Below, in pieces: positions 46,564-55,874 of a stretch of 64,000 bases of DNA (position 1 is its first letter; each line of letters begins with the position of its first letter). The position numbers and the translations under genes are program-made. The notes under the pieces are model-generated. The model did no database searches and was not told where the DNA came from. It saw only the letters and a list, made by a program, of their open reading frames with translations. Location of the stretch: NCBI RefSeq assembly GCF_002197845.1, contig NZ_NIDE01000014.1, positions 868,001-932,000 of the forward strand, read 5' to 3'. Origin of the DNA: Fimbriiglobus ruber. GTDB lineage: Bacteria > Planctomycetota > Planctomycetia > Gemmatales > Gemmataceae.

Positions 46564-48852
46564 ATGCGCCTCGTTCGCCTGCTACTCGCGGCCGCCGCGA
46601 CGACGTTCGCGTGCTTCCTCGTGCCCGTCTTCGCCGCGAACAACGCGGCCGACGCACCGAAGGCGGCCAAATTGCCGCTCACCCGCGTGGTGCTGTTCAC
46701 CTCGGGCGTGGGACACTTCCACCGCGAGGGGACCGTGGACGGCACCACGCGGGTCGACCTGAAGGTAGCCGAAGAGGACGTGAACGACCTGATTAAAACG
46801 CTCGTCGTCGGCGACCCGGGCGGCGGGGCCGCGCGGGCGGTGACTTACGACAACCGCGCGCCGGCCGAGATCACCCTGAAGGCGTTCGCCATCGACCTCA
46901 CCGAAAATCCCACCGTCGGCCAACTCCTCCACCAGGTCCGCGGGGAAAAGGTCGAGATCACGGACCGCACCGGTGCCATCGTGTCTGGCGCGATCGTGAG
47001 TGTGGACCGGCCCGCGGCGCAGACCGCGTCGGAAACGAGTACGCGGGCGGACGAAGAACCGCGGAGCGTGACGCGGACCGTCGTTTCAGCGGCCCCGGCG
47101 GAGGCGGTGGAGCAAGTCAACCTGCTGACGGACGACGGCGTACAAAGCGTGCCGCTGGCGCGGGTGAAGAAATTCAAGTTCCTGAAGCCCGAACTCCAGG
47201 CCGAGTTTCAACAGGCGATCCTGGCGTTAGCCGCCGCCCGCGGGGAGGCCAAGAAGGGCATCTCGGTTACGTTCGCGGGAGCCGGCAAGCGCAAAGTGAG
47301 CCTCGGGTACGTGGCCGAAGCGCCGCTCTGGAAGCCGTCGTACCGACTCGCCCTCGGTCCGGCAGCCGGTGCCAAGTTACAAGGGTGGGCGGCCGTCGAA
47401 AACACAACGGACGAAGACTGGGACAACGTGAAAGTGTCACTCGTCGCCGGCCGGCCGATGACGTTCAAGATGGACCTGTACGAACCGCTGTTCGTCCCCC
47501 GGCCGACGGTCGAGCCGGAAATCTATTCCTCCCTACGGCCGCCGATGTACCAGGCGACACTCGCCGAACAAGGAGGGATGCGGCCAGGGGCGGTCGGCGG
47601 AATCGGTGGCGTCGGCGGAATCGGCGGCATCCAAGGCGGGTTCGGTGGTCAGGGCAACTTCGGCCAAGGCGGGTTCTCACAACAGCAAAGTGTGTTCGTG
47701 GGACCGGTTGCGGGGCAAAGTGGAGCGTTCGGCTCGTCGCCCAGAATTGGTAGCGTGACGCGGCCGTCGGTCCGCCAACTACTCGGGCCGCGGCTGGATT
47801 ACAACGAATATACCCAGCGGGCTCCGAACGCCGGGGCGGTCGCGGCCGGGGTAGCTCCCGGCGGCGGCGGGGCGAAGGCACTGGCCGACGCGAACCTCGG
47901 GCAGTCGTTCCGGTACGACATCACCGAGCCGGTTTCGCTTCCGCGGTTCAAGTCCGCCCTCCTGCCGGTGGTGAACGAAGAAACCGAGGCCGTCCGGGTG
48001 AGCATCTACAACTTCGAGAGCCCGACGCCCCATCCCCTGCTCGGCGTGCAACTGACGAACAAGTCGAAATTGTTCCTCGCCCAGGGTCCGGTCGCCGTGT
48101 ACGACGGCGACACGTACGCGGGAGACGCCCGCCTGTCCGACGTGAAGCCCGGCGAGACGCGGCTCTTGAGTTACGCCATCGACTTGGACACGGACGTCCA
48201 ACAGGAGCCGATCAAAGTCACCGAGACACCGTCCGGCGTCCGCATCAGAAACGGTTCGCTGGTCACCACAACCAAGGCCCTGCACACGACCAAGTACGTG
48301 ATCCATAACCGGTCGGCCGCGCCGCGGACGGTGCTGATCACACAGCCGGCGCCAGTGGGCTTGAAACTGTTGACTCCAGAAAAGCCGGCGTACCGGACCA
48401 AAGACCTTTATCGCTTCGAGGTCAAAGTTGCCGCGGGCGCCACCGCCGACCTGGAAGTGGTCGAAGAGGAGACCAGGACCAAGTTGAGTTCGCTAGTTTC
48501 TTTGCCGCTGGAAGAGATCGACCGACTCACCGCGCTCGCCGTCTGCCCGGCGGCCGTGAAAGCCGCGCTCGCCCGCGTGAAGGCGGACCGGGCGAAAACC
48601 GAAGAACTCCAAGCCGGGTTCATGACCGAGACGGCGGCCCTCAAGGCGATCGGCGAGGAGCAAGCCCGCATCCGCGCGAACATCGAACGGGTGCCCAAGG
48701 AATCCCTGGCGTTCACCCGGTACCTCAAGAAGTTCGACGACCAGGAGACCGAGATCGAGAAGCGACAGGCCCGGATCAAGGAACTGACAGTCGAACTGGA
48801 GAACCACAAGAAAACCCGGGCCGATTACCTGAAGGGGCTGAACGCCGAATAA
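46564..48852 (+). CDS. Exported DUF4139-type protein
   Basis: 762 aa from ATG 46564. A signal peptide (about 1-24) is followed by the N-terminal domain RVVLFTSGVGHFHREGTVDG, then a central DUF4139-like beta region (VSLGYVAEAPLWKPSYRLAL, AAVENTTDEDWDNVKVSLVA), a Gly/Gln-rich insert (about 345-385) and a C-terminal charged coiled coil (about 680-762). DUF4139 proteins are exported and poorly understood. Gly-rich inserts probably are flexible linkers. The gene is alone and has its own promoter. Confidence 0.8.
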   Translation: MRLVRLLLAAAATTFACFLVPVFAANNAADAPKAAKLPLTRVVLFTSGVGHFHREGTVDGTTRVDLKVAEEDVNDLIKTLVVGDPGGGAARAVTYDNRAPAEITLKAFAIDLTENPTVGQLLHQVRGEKVEITDRTGAIVSGAIVSVDRPAAQTASETSTRADEEPRSVTRTVVSAAPAEAVEQVNLLTDDGVQSVPLARVKKFKFLKPELQAEFQQAILALAAARGEAKKGISVTFAGAGKRKVSLGYVAEAPLWKPSYRLALGPAAGAKLQGWAAVENTTDEDWDNVKVSLVAGRPMTFKMDLYEPLFVPRPTVEPEIYSSLRPPMYQATLAEQGGMRPGAVGGIGGVGGIGGIQGGFGGQGNFGQGGFSQQQSVFVGPVAGQSGAFGSSPRIGSVTRPSVRQLLGPRLDYNEYTQRAPNAGAVAAGVAPGGGGAKALADANLGQSFRYDITEPVSLPRFKSALLPVVNEETEAVRVSIYNFESPTPHPLLGVQLTNKSKLFLAQGPVAVYDGDTYAGDARLSDVKPGETRLLSYAIDLDTDVQQEPIKVTETPSGVRIRNGSLVTTTKALHTTKYVIHNRSAAPRTVLITQPAPVGLKLLTPEKPAYRTKDLYRFEVKVAAGATADLEVVEEETRTKLSSLVSLPLEEIDRLTALAVCPAAVKAALARVKADRAKTEELQAGFMTETAALKAIGEEQARIRANIERVPKESLAFTRYLKKFDDQETEIEKRQARIKELTVELENHKKTRADYLKGLNAE

Positions 48853-48876
48853 TCCGGCTGCCGCGAACCCGCCCGC

Positions 48877-49935
48877 TCAGTCGAACAGGCTGGGCTGGCG
48901 GGTGCCGGGCCGCCGGAAGGAACCGGCGGAGAGTGGCGGCATGCGGTCGACGAGGTTGAACTTCTGCCGGGCGGTGCGGAACAGCTTGCGAAACATCTCC
49001 GCCCACTCGCCCTCCCCGGTCATGCGGTGGCCGAAGCGGGTTTCATTCAATTTCCCGGACCGCGTGTCCCGAATCCGGCCGAGAATTTTTTCCTTCTTCT
49101 CCGCGTAGTGCCGGTCGAGCCAGTCGGAAAAAATCTCCTTGTTCGCATACGGCAAGCGAAGGACCACGTACCCGGCGGTCAGCGCCCCGGCGTCCGCCGC
49201 CGCGCGGAGAACGTCCGCCACCTCGTGGTCGTTCAATCCGGGGATCACGGGGGCGAACATGACCCCGCACGGCACGCCGGCGTCGGTCAGTTCGCGGACC
49301 GCGCGGAGCCGGGCCGTCGGGGTCGCGGCCCGCGGTTCCATCGTGCGGGCGAGTGCCGGGTCCAGGGTTGTCACGGACAAGAACACGGCGGCAGCCCGGT
49401 GTGCGGCCAAGCCCGCGAGAACATCGCCGTCGCGAGCGACGAGCGCGCTTTTGGTGATGACCGCCACCGGGTTGCGGAACTCCGCGAGGACTTCGAGGCA
49501 CCGGCGGGTGAGCCGGGTGCGGCGTTCGATCGGCTGGTAGGCGTCCGTCACGCCGGAGATGCCGATCGTCTGCGGCTCCCATTTCCGCGACATGAGCTGT
49601 TCGCGGAGCCGTTCCGGGGCGTCCTCCTTGATCAGAATCCGCGTTTCGAAATCGAGCCCGGAGGAGAAGCTCAGGTATTCGTGCGTCGGCCTGGCATAGC
49701 AATACGAGCAGCCGTGTTCGCAACCACGGTACGGGTTGAGGTGGTAGCGGAGAGGAATGTCGGGCGAGTCGTTCGCGGTCAGCACGGTCTTCGAGGCGTC
49801 GCGAAAGAAAAGCGTTTGCGGGGCCGGGTCTTCCGAGGGGTCGTACTCGGAAAACGGCTCGCGATATAGGGGAATGAACCGGTTGGCCGGGTTGTCCGCG
49901 GCGCCCCGGCCCTTGGGTGGCTTGCCGTTGTGCAT
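48877..49935 (-). CDS. PA0069-family radical SAM protein
   Basis: 352 aa. The cluster motif C..GCSYCYA is in NPYRGCEHGCSYCYARPTHE, the arrangement used by the PA0069/spore-photoproduct-lyase-like family. LLRANDS-like VLTANDSPDIPLRYHLNPYR precedes it, and TKSALVARDGDVLAGL and APVIPGLNDHEV follow, typical of the family. The function is unknown; members occur singly in many bacteria. The C-terminal PLSAGSFRRPGTRQPSLFD is also typical. Convergent with the DUF4139 gene, 24 bases apart. Confidence 0.88.
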   Translation of the reverse strand: MHNGKPPKGRGAADNPANRFIPLYREPFSEYDPSEDPAPQTLFFRDASKTVLTANDSPDIPLRYHLNPYRGCEHGCSYCYARPTHEYLSFSSGLDFETRILIKEDAPERLREQLMSRKWEPQTIGISGVTDAYQPIERRTRLTRRCLEVLAEFRNPVAVITKSALVARDGDVLAGLAAHRAAAVFLSVTTLDPALARTMEPRAATPTARLRAVRELTDAGVPCGVMFAPVIPGLNDHEVADVLRAAADAGALTAGYVVLRLPYANKEIFSDWLDRHYAEKKEKILGRIRDTRSGKLNETRFGHRMTGEGEWAEMFRKLFRTARQKFNLVDRMPPLSAGSFRRPGTRQPSLFD

Positions 49936-50774
49936 GTGTACAAAATAACACCGTCCGGCCGGCCATCAAGACGGTTGGCACGAATCGATACGCCAAGAAC
50001 GGTCAATCGGTGTTTTCACCGAAATCGGTGACGCGGATTCCGTTACCGACGACCCCCGAGCGGATCGAACCGCCCCTGCGACCTCAGACTAACCCCGGAC
50101 ACCGGTGGGACGGAACCCGGGTCCGACCGCCCGTCGTGACGGTGGGGACCGGCGGGGCCTCGAACCCCGGGCCCGAGGGAGTTTTTGCGCTTTTCGCACC
50201 TTGCAGTGCGTTTTCTGACAGTGGACGGACAACGATATCACTGCCGGGAAAAATGTCGGCGCCGTGGACCGCGTTGCGACGACGGGCATCGACTTGCACG
50301 CGCGGGCTGGGCGGGTTTTTTGCGCGGTCGTGCGCTCGAATCGACCGAACGAGACGGTCCCGCGAAGCGAGGCCGAAGAACGGTCCCGACAGGTCTTCCA
50401 CTTCCGGAATCGGGATGTGCCGTCGAGTCGTCCTAAACATCCTGCCCGCCGCAATGGCCCCCCGCACGGGCGCTCGGCGCGGGTCTCCGACCCCGCCGTT
50501 CGGCCCGACCGCAGGTCTCCCGTCCCACGGCGGGTGCCCTTCCGGTCGGTGTCCCGTGCGGCGTGCGTCGGGCAGGGAGACCTGCGGTCGGGCCGAACCC
50601 CGAGCTATTCCGTCAGGCGTTCGGCAGCAAATACCTGACCCATCCCGACTGCCTCGATAACTGCGGCGCCCCGCCGGTCCCAAAACGAGGGTTTCCGCGC
50701 AACAAATGCAAAAAATGCTCCCAGGTGCCACAGCTCGTTGTCTGGAGTGGGTCAACTATCAACTGCCGAACGCC
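49936..50774. other. Gene-free region
   Basis: 839 bases. It holds the 24-bp inverted repeat described separately. Around 50595-50720 the plus strand reads FRQAFGSKYLTHPDCLDNCG then AP...RGFPRNKCKKC, which may be the relic of a small Cys-rich protein; no start or stop context supports a gene. Confidence 0.4.
50498..50598. repeat. 24-bp perfect inverted repeat
   Basis: GTTCGGCCCGACCGCAGGTC and on at 50498-50521; its complement is at 50575-50598, with a 53-base GC-rich middle. No gene inside. Similar in build to the other palindromic elements of this window but different in sequence. Confidence 0.7.
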
Positions 50775-51758
50775 TTATTCTTCGGCCGCCGCGCGGGTCA
50801 GCCGGTCGCGGACGGCTCGCCACTCGTCGGTCGCGGGCGGCAGGGTCACGATGATGCGGTCGTATCCCGCTTCGTCGAGCGCGTGTAAGTCGGCGTAAAG
50901 TCGGGCGGCCGCGACGACCGGGGCACCCGTCACGATCAGCCGTGCGACCTTCAGGCCGGCCGTCTCGTACAGGCCGGCCAGGAACCCGGCCTCCTCGGCC
51001 GTCTCGGCACACTCCAGGGCCGTCCGCGGCGCGTAGTGCCGGGCGAGCATGCCGGGCGCGGGAAGCGCCGCGCCGGGGGCCGCGGGCGGCGGGCCGAGTT
51101 CGACCGGGCCGACGACGGCTTCCAGCTGAACCACTGTGATCAGTCCCGGGCGGAGGAGCCGGACGACCGGGCCGGACACGTCCACGACCGTCGATTCGAG
51201 TCCGCCGGGGCAGGGGCCGCCGTCGAGGATGGCGTCGAGTTTGCCGTCCAGGCTGCGGAGTACGTGGGCCGCGGTGGTCGGCGAGAGTTCGCCGGACCGG
51301 TTCGCGCTCGGGGCGGCGATCGGCACCCCGGCCGCAACGAGTAGCGCCCGCGCGACCGGGTGGGCGGGGCAGCGGACAGCCACCGTCGGCCCGCCGCCGG
51401 TGACGCCGTCCGGGACCGCTTCTGCTTTGGGCACGACGAGGGTCAGCGGGCCGGGCCAAAACCGTTCGGCGAGTTGCCGGGCCGCGTCCGGCCATGTGGC
51501 CGCCACCGCGGGCACGGCCACCGGGTCCGCGACGTGGACGATGACCGGGTTCGTCGCCGGCCGCCCTTTGGCCGCGTAAATCCCGGCCACGGCCGCCGGA
51601 TCGAGGGCGTTGGCGCCGAGCCCGTACACGGTCTCGGTCGGGAACGCGACGAGCCGACCGGCGCGGATCAGGTCGGCGGCCCGGCGGACGACGGTAGGGT
51701 CCGGGGCGGAAGGGTCGACGGGCCAAATCGGGGTCGGGGGCATGACGAAGTTTCGCAT
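50775..51758 (-). CDS. tsaC: L-threonylcarbamoyladenylate synthase (Sua5 long form)
   Basis: 327 aa. YrdC/TsaC domain (about 20-210): GRLVAFPTETVYGLGANALD, KGRPATNPVIVHV, FWPGPLTLVV and APSANRSGELSPT. A Sua5-type C-terminal domain (about 230-325) follows a flexible linker. It makes threonylcarbamoyl-AMP for the universal t6A tRNA modification. The start MRNFVMPP has an alternative internal ATG five codons on. Other t6A genes are not in the window. Confidence 0.95.
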   Translation of the reverse strand: MRNFVMPPTPIWPVDPSAPDPTVVRRAADLIRAGRLVAFPTETVYGLGANALDPAAVAGIYAAKGRPATNPVIVHVADPVAVPAVAATWPDAARQLAERFWPGPLTLVVPKAEAVPDGVTGGGPTVAVRCPAHPVARALLVAAGVPIAAPSANRSGELSPTTAAHVLRSLDGKLDAILDGGPCPGGLESTVVDVSGPVVRLLRPGLITVVQLEAVVGPVELGPPPAAPGAALPAPGMLARHYAPRTALECAETAEEAGFLAGLYETAGLKVARLIVTGAPVVAAARLYADLHALDEAGYDRIIVTLPPATDEWRAVRDRLTRAAAEE

Positions 51759-51887
51759 AAGGGCGATCGTGCCGTTTCACCAGGGCGGCCGTTCTGGTAC
51801 AACATATCTGGTGTGACCGTTGACCCCAACCGGTCGTGTCGACCCGCGCGTGGGGCGCCCCGACGGGCACCGAGCGAAGGACTTCTC

Positions 51888-53342
51888 ATGGCCGAGCGGA
51901 GTACCCCGTCCGTCCCCGCGGCAACGGCAGAAGAACGGCGCGTCGCGTCCGAGAATTTCGAGCGCGCGCGGCAAGTCGTCCAGACCGGCAATTACGACTA
52001 CGCCATCTCCCTGCTGACCATGTGCTGCCGGATCGAGCCGGGCAACTTCCTGTACCGTCAGGCTTTGCGGCGAGCGCAGAAGGAAAAGTACGGGAACAAC
52101 CTCCGCGGCAGCCGGTTCGCGTTCCTGTCCGTCCCCCGGTTCAAGGCCCGGGTGAAGGCGGCCAAGGCCACGCGGGATTACCGCAAGGTGCTGGAACACG
52201 GCGAGGCCGTCCTCGCGCGGAACCCGTGGGACGCTGGCACCCAAATGGACATGGCCGAGGCGTTCGACGCGCTCGGGCTGACCGACCTCGCCGTCTTCAC
52301 GCTCGACCAGGCCCGGCAGAAGTACCCGAAAGACCCGACCCTGAACCGGGCGCTGGCCCGCCTGTTCGAGAAGCGGGGCGACTTCCAGAAGGCCATCGTC
52401 CTGTGGCAGATCGTCAAGGAGGCGGCCCCGCACGACGTCGAGGCGGCGCACAAGGCGAAAGACCTGGCCGCCAGCGAGACCATCGCCCGGGGCAAATACC
52501 AGGAAACAGCCGACGGATCGCAGGAATCCCCGGTGATCGGGAAGATGGAGGCGTCCGGGACGGTCAAACAGGACAAGCTCACGCGGGACGCCGGGCCGCT
52601 CCTCAAGCGGATCGAAGCCGACCCGACCGAGGCGTCCCTGTACGTCCAGCTCGCGGGCGTCTACCGCCGGCACAACCAGGACGACCGCGCCCGGGCCGTC
52701 CTCCAGCAGGGGATGGGGCCGACCGGGAACCACTTCTCCCTCCAGCTCGAACTGCAGGAACTGGAAGTGGCTCCGTTCCGCAAGAGCCTGGAAGCGACCG
52801 AGGCCCAGCTAAAGAAGCTGAAAGAACGGATCGCGGCCGGCGACGAGCCGACCGGCGACGAACCGGGCGAGGACGACCTGCGGGCCGCCCGGACGAGGCT
52901 GATCCGCGAGATCTCAAACCGGGAGATCGAGATCCTACGGATGAAGGCCGACCGGTTCCCGAACGACGTCGGCCACCGACTCGAACTCGGCATCCGGCTC
53001 CTCAAGGCGGACCGGCCGGAGGACGCGATCCCCGAACTCCAGGCGGCCAAGCGGGACGAGAAGCACAAGGGCCGGGCCGCGATGTACCTCGGGGCGTGCT
53101 TCCGCAAGCGGAACAATTGGCGGCTCGCCCAGCGGAACTTCGAGGAGGCGCTGGCGGTCCTCCCGGCGACCGACCAAGCCGGCCGCAAAGAAGTCCTTTA
53201 CCAGCTCGCCACCGGCAGCGCCGAGAACGGCGAGTTGGCCCGCGCCCTCGACCTCGGGCACGACCTGGCGAACCTCGACTTCGCGTACAAGAACATCGGC
53301 AACCTGCTCGACGACTGGCAGACCAAGCTGCAAAAAGCTTAG
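51888..53342 (+). CDS. TPR-repeat protein
   Basis: 484 aa from ATG 51888 with AAGGA upstream; the open frame extends to 51360 antisense to tsaC but is not coding there. At least five TPR units are visible (for example FERARQVVQTGNYDYAISLL, HGEAVLARNPWDAGTQMDMA, ALARLFEKRGDFQKAIVLWQ, AAMYLGACFRKRNNWRLAQR). There is a charged central coiled coil. No signal peptide, so a cytosolic adaptor. The stop is followed by an AGCCACAGAGGTCACAGAG minisatellite. Confidence 0.85.
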   Translation: MAERSTPSVPAATAEERRVASENFERARQVVQTGNYDYAISLLTMCCRIEPGNFLYRQALRRAQKEKYGNNLRGSRFAFLSVPRFKARVKAAKATRDYRKVLEHGEAVLARNPWDAGTQMDMAEAFDALGLTDLAVFTLDQARQKYPKDPTLNRALARLFEKRGDFQKAIVLWQIVKEAAPHDVEAAHKAKDLAASETIARGKYQETADGSQESPVIGKMEASGTVKQDKLTRDAGPLLKRIEADPTEASLYVQLAGVYRRHNQDDRARAVLQQGMGPTGNHFSLQLELQELEVAPFRKSLEATEAQLKKLKERIAAGDEPTGDEPGEDDLRAARTRLIREISNREIEILRMKADRFPNDVGHRLELGIRLLKADRPEDAIPELQAAKRDEKHKGRAAMYLGACFRKRNNWRLAQRNFEEALAVLPATDQAGRKEVLYQLATGSAENGELARALDLGHDLANLDFAYKNIGNLLDDWQTKLQKA

Positions 53343-53374
53343 CCACAGAGGTCACAGAGAGCACAGAGTAAGAG

Positions 53375-55078
53375 TAGGCTGATCGGAAGTCAGGCTGGCC
53401 GTGGTTTCGGGTTCATCCCGGATCTGGTACGGTTTTTCCCGGGGCCGAGTCGGTCCCGAGGAACTTCCGCCGTAGCCACTGGACCGTCGACCCGAACATC
53501 TGTTTCGCCCACGTCTGAACGACCTTCTCGGGAACCCGCTCGAGGTCGCCCTGGATCTGCTCCGGGGTAGTCGTCCCGATCATGGCCCCCAACCCCACGC
53601 TCAACCCCGTCAACCCACTGGCCGATTGGTCCCCGGACAAGCGCTTGAGAACCCCGAACGCGGATTCCACGATCTCCGTACTCCCGACCAGCCGTTCGCC
53701 CGGGTGGGCCGCCCGGGTCTCCCGACCGACGTACGCCCGCAACCGGTTCCGCAAGCGTTCCGTGGTCGGATGGTCGCGGGTCGCCAACGGTTCCCACGCC
53801 TCGGCGACCAGGGCCGGGGTCCGGGCGCCGAACCCCTCGACCCGGACCACCCGGACGGTCGCCTGGGCCAGCGCGTGTTGGTCGGCCCAGACCGGCAGCG
53901 CCGCCGCGTACCCGGCCACCCACCCGTAGTGCGCCACCACGTCCGCATCCGGTTCCGCGGCCTGCAACTTCCGCAGAACGAACGGGCCGAACCGGACGAA
54001 CGCGGCCACACTCAGGTACCGTCCCCGAGCCCGCAACGTTGGGGCCATCAGGTGCGCCGACCGGGTCTGGCGAATCGCCGCCGCGGTGGCCGCCATCTGG
54101 CGGGTGAACGCCGCCCACTGGGGATCGCCCTCCCAGTAGTGCTTGAGCAGGTTAGCCGCGACGTGGGTCACGTCCGCCACCCCGACGGTGTCCGGATACC
54201 GGACCCGGAAGTCCTGAATGCCGGCCCGCCATTCGGTCGCCCCGTCGGACACGATCTGCCGCGGCGGCCCGGTCCGGGCGACCGCGTCGGCCAGCGCGGT
54301 GGCGACCTGCGCGCGGTTCGTGGTGGCCATCGGAACCAGGGCCAGGAGATGCACATCAGCCAACGGGAGGGGGCGGACCCCGAACGGCACCTGATCGAGT
54401 GGGATGCCAAAGATGGCGAACAATTTCTGGTGACCGATCTGGAGGGTGTGGTCGATCAGCCACGCCCACGAGTGGTCGTGGGCCAGGGGGCGCGTGAGGT
54501 GGGCGTACCCGAGTCGGACGACCCACGACCGGACGGTGGTCGGGCACGGCGTCCGGTCGGTGTCCAGGGCGGTCGGCCCGGCGGCGGCCACGACGGCCAG
54601 CGCGGCGGCCGTTCCGCGGAACGACAACCCGGCCTGCCGGACGAGGGCGACGGCGAGACCGATGACGGCGACGGGGTATTGGCCGCCGCGGGGGGACAAA
54701 TCTTTTTGGGGGGCGCGACATCGCCCGCGTCGGCCCCATCCGGGCGATACCGGGCGACTTCCTGTTCGAGGTGGTCGACCCGTTGTTGCAGGTGGTCGAC
54801 CCGCTGTTGCAGGTCCTCGGCCCGCTGACGATGACGTTGGCGGGACGCGACGAGATCCCGGACGCGGATGGTCAAGGCTTTCTGTTCGGCTTTGCGGGCG
54901 GCCGCTTTCGCTTTCCAGGCGTCCCGCGAGCGGACCAGTTTGGGGATCAGAATCCGGGGCGGGGTGTGGAATGCCGTTGCGGTTGCCATGCGAGCCTCGT
55001 GCCCGACAAGCGGGAAACAGTTCCCGGAAGTAGAATCGCGCGAATAATCCGCGACAAGCCCAACTTCCGATCAGCCTA
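53375..55078 (-). mobile_element. Complete insertion sequence (1704 bp) with 16-bp inverted repeats and 9-bp duplication
   Basis: Perfect terminal inverted repeats TAGGCTGATCGGAAGT (53375-53390) and ACTTCCGATCAGCCTA (55063-55078). The target duplication GAGTAAGAG is at 53366-53374 and 55079-55087. One transposase read through a frameshift. The family is common in Gemmata-type genomes; I do not place it in a named IS group. Confidence 0.9.
53413..54989 (-). CDS. Transposase expressed through a probable -1 frameshift
   Basis: The first frame begins ATG 54989 and encodes a basic coiled-coil N-terminus (LVASRQRHRQRAEDLQQRVD) to the A-run at 54701-54713. There CCC AAA AAG allows a -1 slip; the other frame continues SPRGGQYPVAVIGLAVALVR then RQAGLSFRG and encodes the catalytic part (LTRPLAHDHSWAWLIDHTLQ, PRQIVSDGATEWRAGIQDFR, ADVTHVAANLLKHYW, ESAFGVLKRLSG) to the stop at 53413. 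Together about 525 aa. The fused order matches the unbroken transposases of this family as I know them. Intact ends and duplication suggest the shift is programmed rather than a lesion. Confidence 0.75.
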
Positions 55079-55186
55079 GAGTAAGAGAGAGAGACCAGGG
55101 AGAGAATAGTAGGGATCGGAATACGCTATACTCGTTTTCTCTCGGTGTTCTCTGTGACCTCTGTGACCTCTGTGGCTAATCGACGA

Positions 55187-55489
55187 ATGCCCCCTCACGT
55201 CATCCGCCTCCGCGGCTTCTGGGAAACGACGACCAGCGACGGCCGTACCCGCCACCTGCGCCGGTTTGGCCGCCCACGCACGCTCGACGCACACGAGACG
55301 GTGTGGGTGGTGTGTACTGGGGTGCCCACTGCGGCGACGGTGCTGGTCAACGGCGGGGTGGTCGGCACCGCGACCCCGGGCGAAGCCTTCGCGTTCAAAG
55401 TCACCCACGAACTCCAGCCGCGCAACGAACTGGTGATCGAGGCGGCTACGGACGGTCCCATCGGGGATGTGACGCTGGAGATTCGATAA
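55187..55489 (+). CDS. Small beta-rich protein, source of a 229-bp duplication
   Basis: 100 aa from ATG 55187. It contains VIRLRGFWETTTSDGRTRHL and TLDAHETVWVVCTGVP, then AATVLVNGGVVGTATPGEAF and a final LQPRNELVIEAATDG. It looks like a small immunoglobulin-like or galactose-binding-like beta sandwich. Not recognised. Its last 229 bases recur at 59506-59734 without indels. An inverted copy of the minisatellite that follows the TPR gene precedes the start. Confidence 0.6.
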   Translation: MPPHVIRLRGFWETTTSDGRTRHLRRFGRPRTLDAHETVWVVCTGVPTAATVLVNGGVVGTATPGEAFAFKVTHELQPRNELVIEAATDGPIGDVTLEIR

Positions 55490-55633
55490 TTCCCGCTCCG
55501 ACGGCGAGACTAGGAAGGGAAGACCGATACAGCAGGTATCGAGCCGAGCCAATAGCCGCTCTGTGATCGGCCGACAATTACTGATATAAGCCAAGCGACA
55601 ATTTACGCGGAGATGGTAGACAGAAATACAAAA

Positions 55634-55691
55634 AGACCGGCCACGCATTCCCTGACTGTCGCCCAATCAGTCAAGGAATCGCGGCCGGTCT
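55634..55691 (-). terminator. Two-part hairpin terminator
   Basis: Outer stem AGACCGGCC/GGCCGGTCT and inner stem ATTCCCTGACT/AGTCAAGGAAT. On the minus strand it is followed by TTTTTGTATTTC. It may end transcription coming from the IS66 element. The surrounding 55490-55874 has no gene. Confidence 0.6.
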
Positions 55692-55874
55692 GTTAACACT
55701 GTATCCCACAACGCACTCGAAAGACAAGATTACACGGCGGAAAACTCCGACAGGTAAATTGGAAGTGCTGATTTTCCCGACACACAACTATTTCTGCAGA
55801 CAATTCGCGAACCGTGACATTTACAAAAGTATCGATTATTCCGGGAGTTATGAAAAATAATTCAGGCTTCTTTT

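Noticed and set aside
50153-50169. T-arm-like CGGGG-TTCGAGG-CCCCG on the minus strand
   Set aside because: No matching D arm, acceptor stem or anticodon arm within 100 bases; chance palindrome in GC-rich DNA.
51360-51887. N-terminal extension of the TPR protein
   Set aside because: It lies antisense to tsaC and has no TPR pattern; ATG 51888 has AAGGA upstream.
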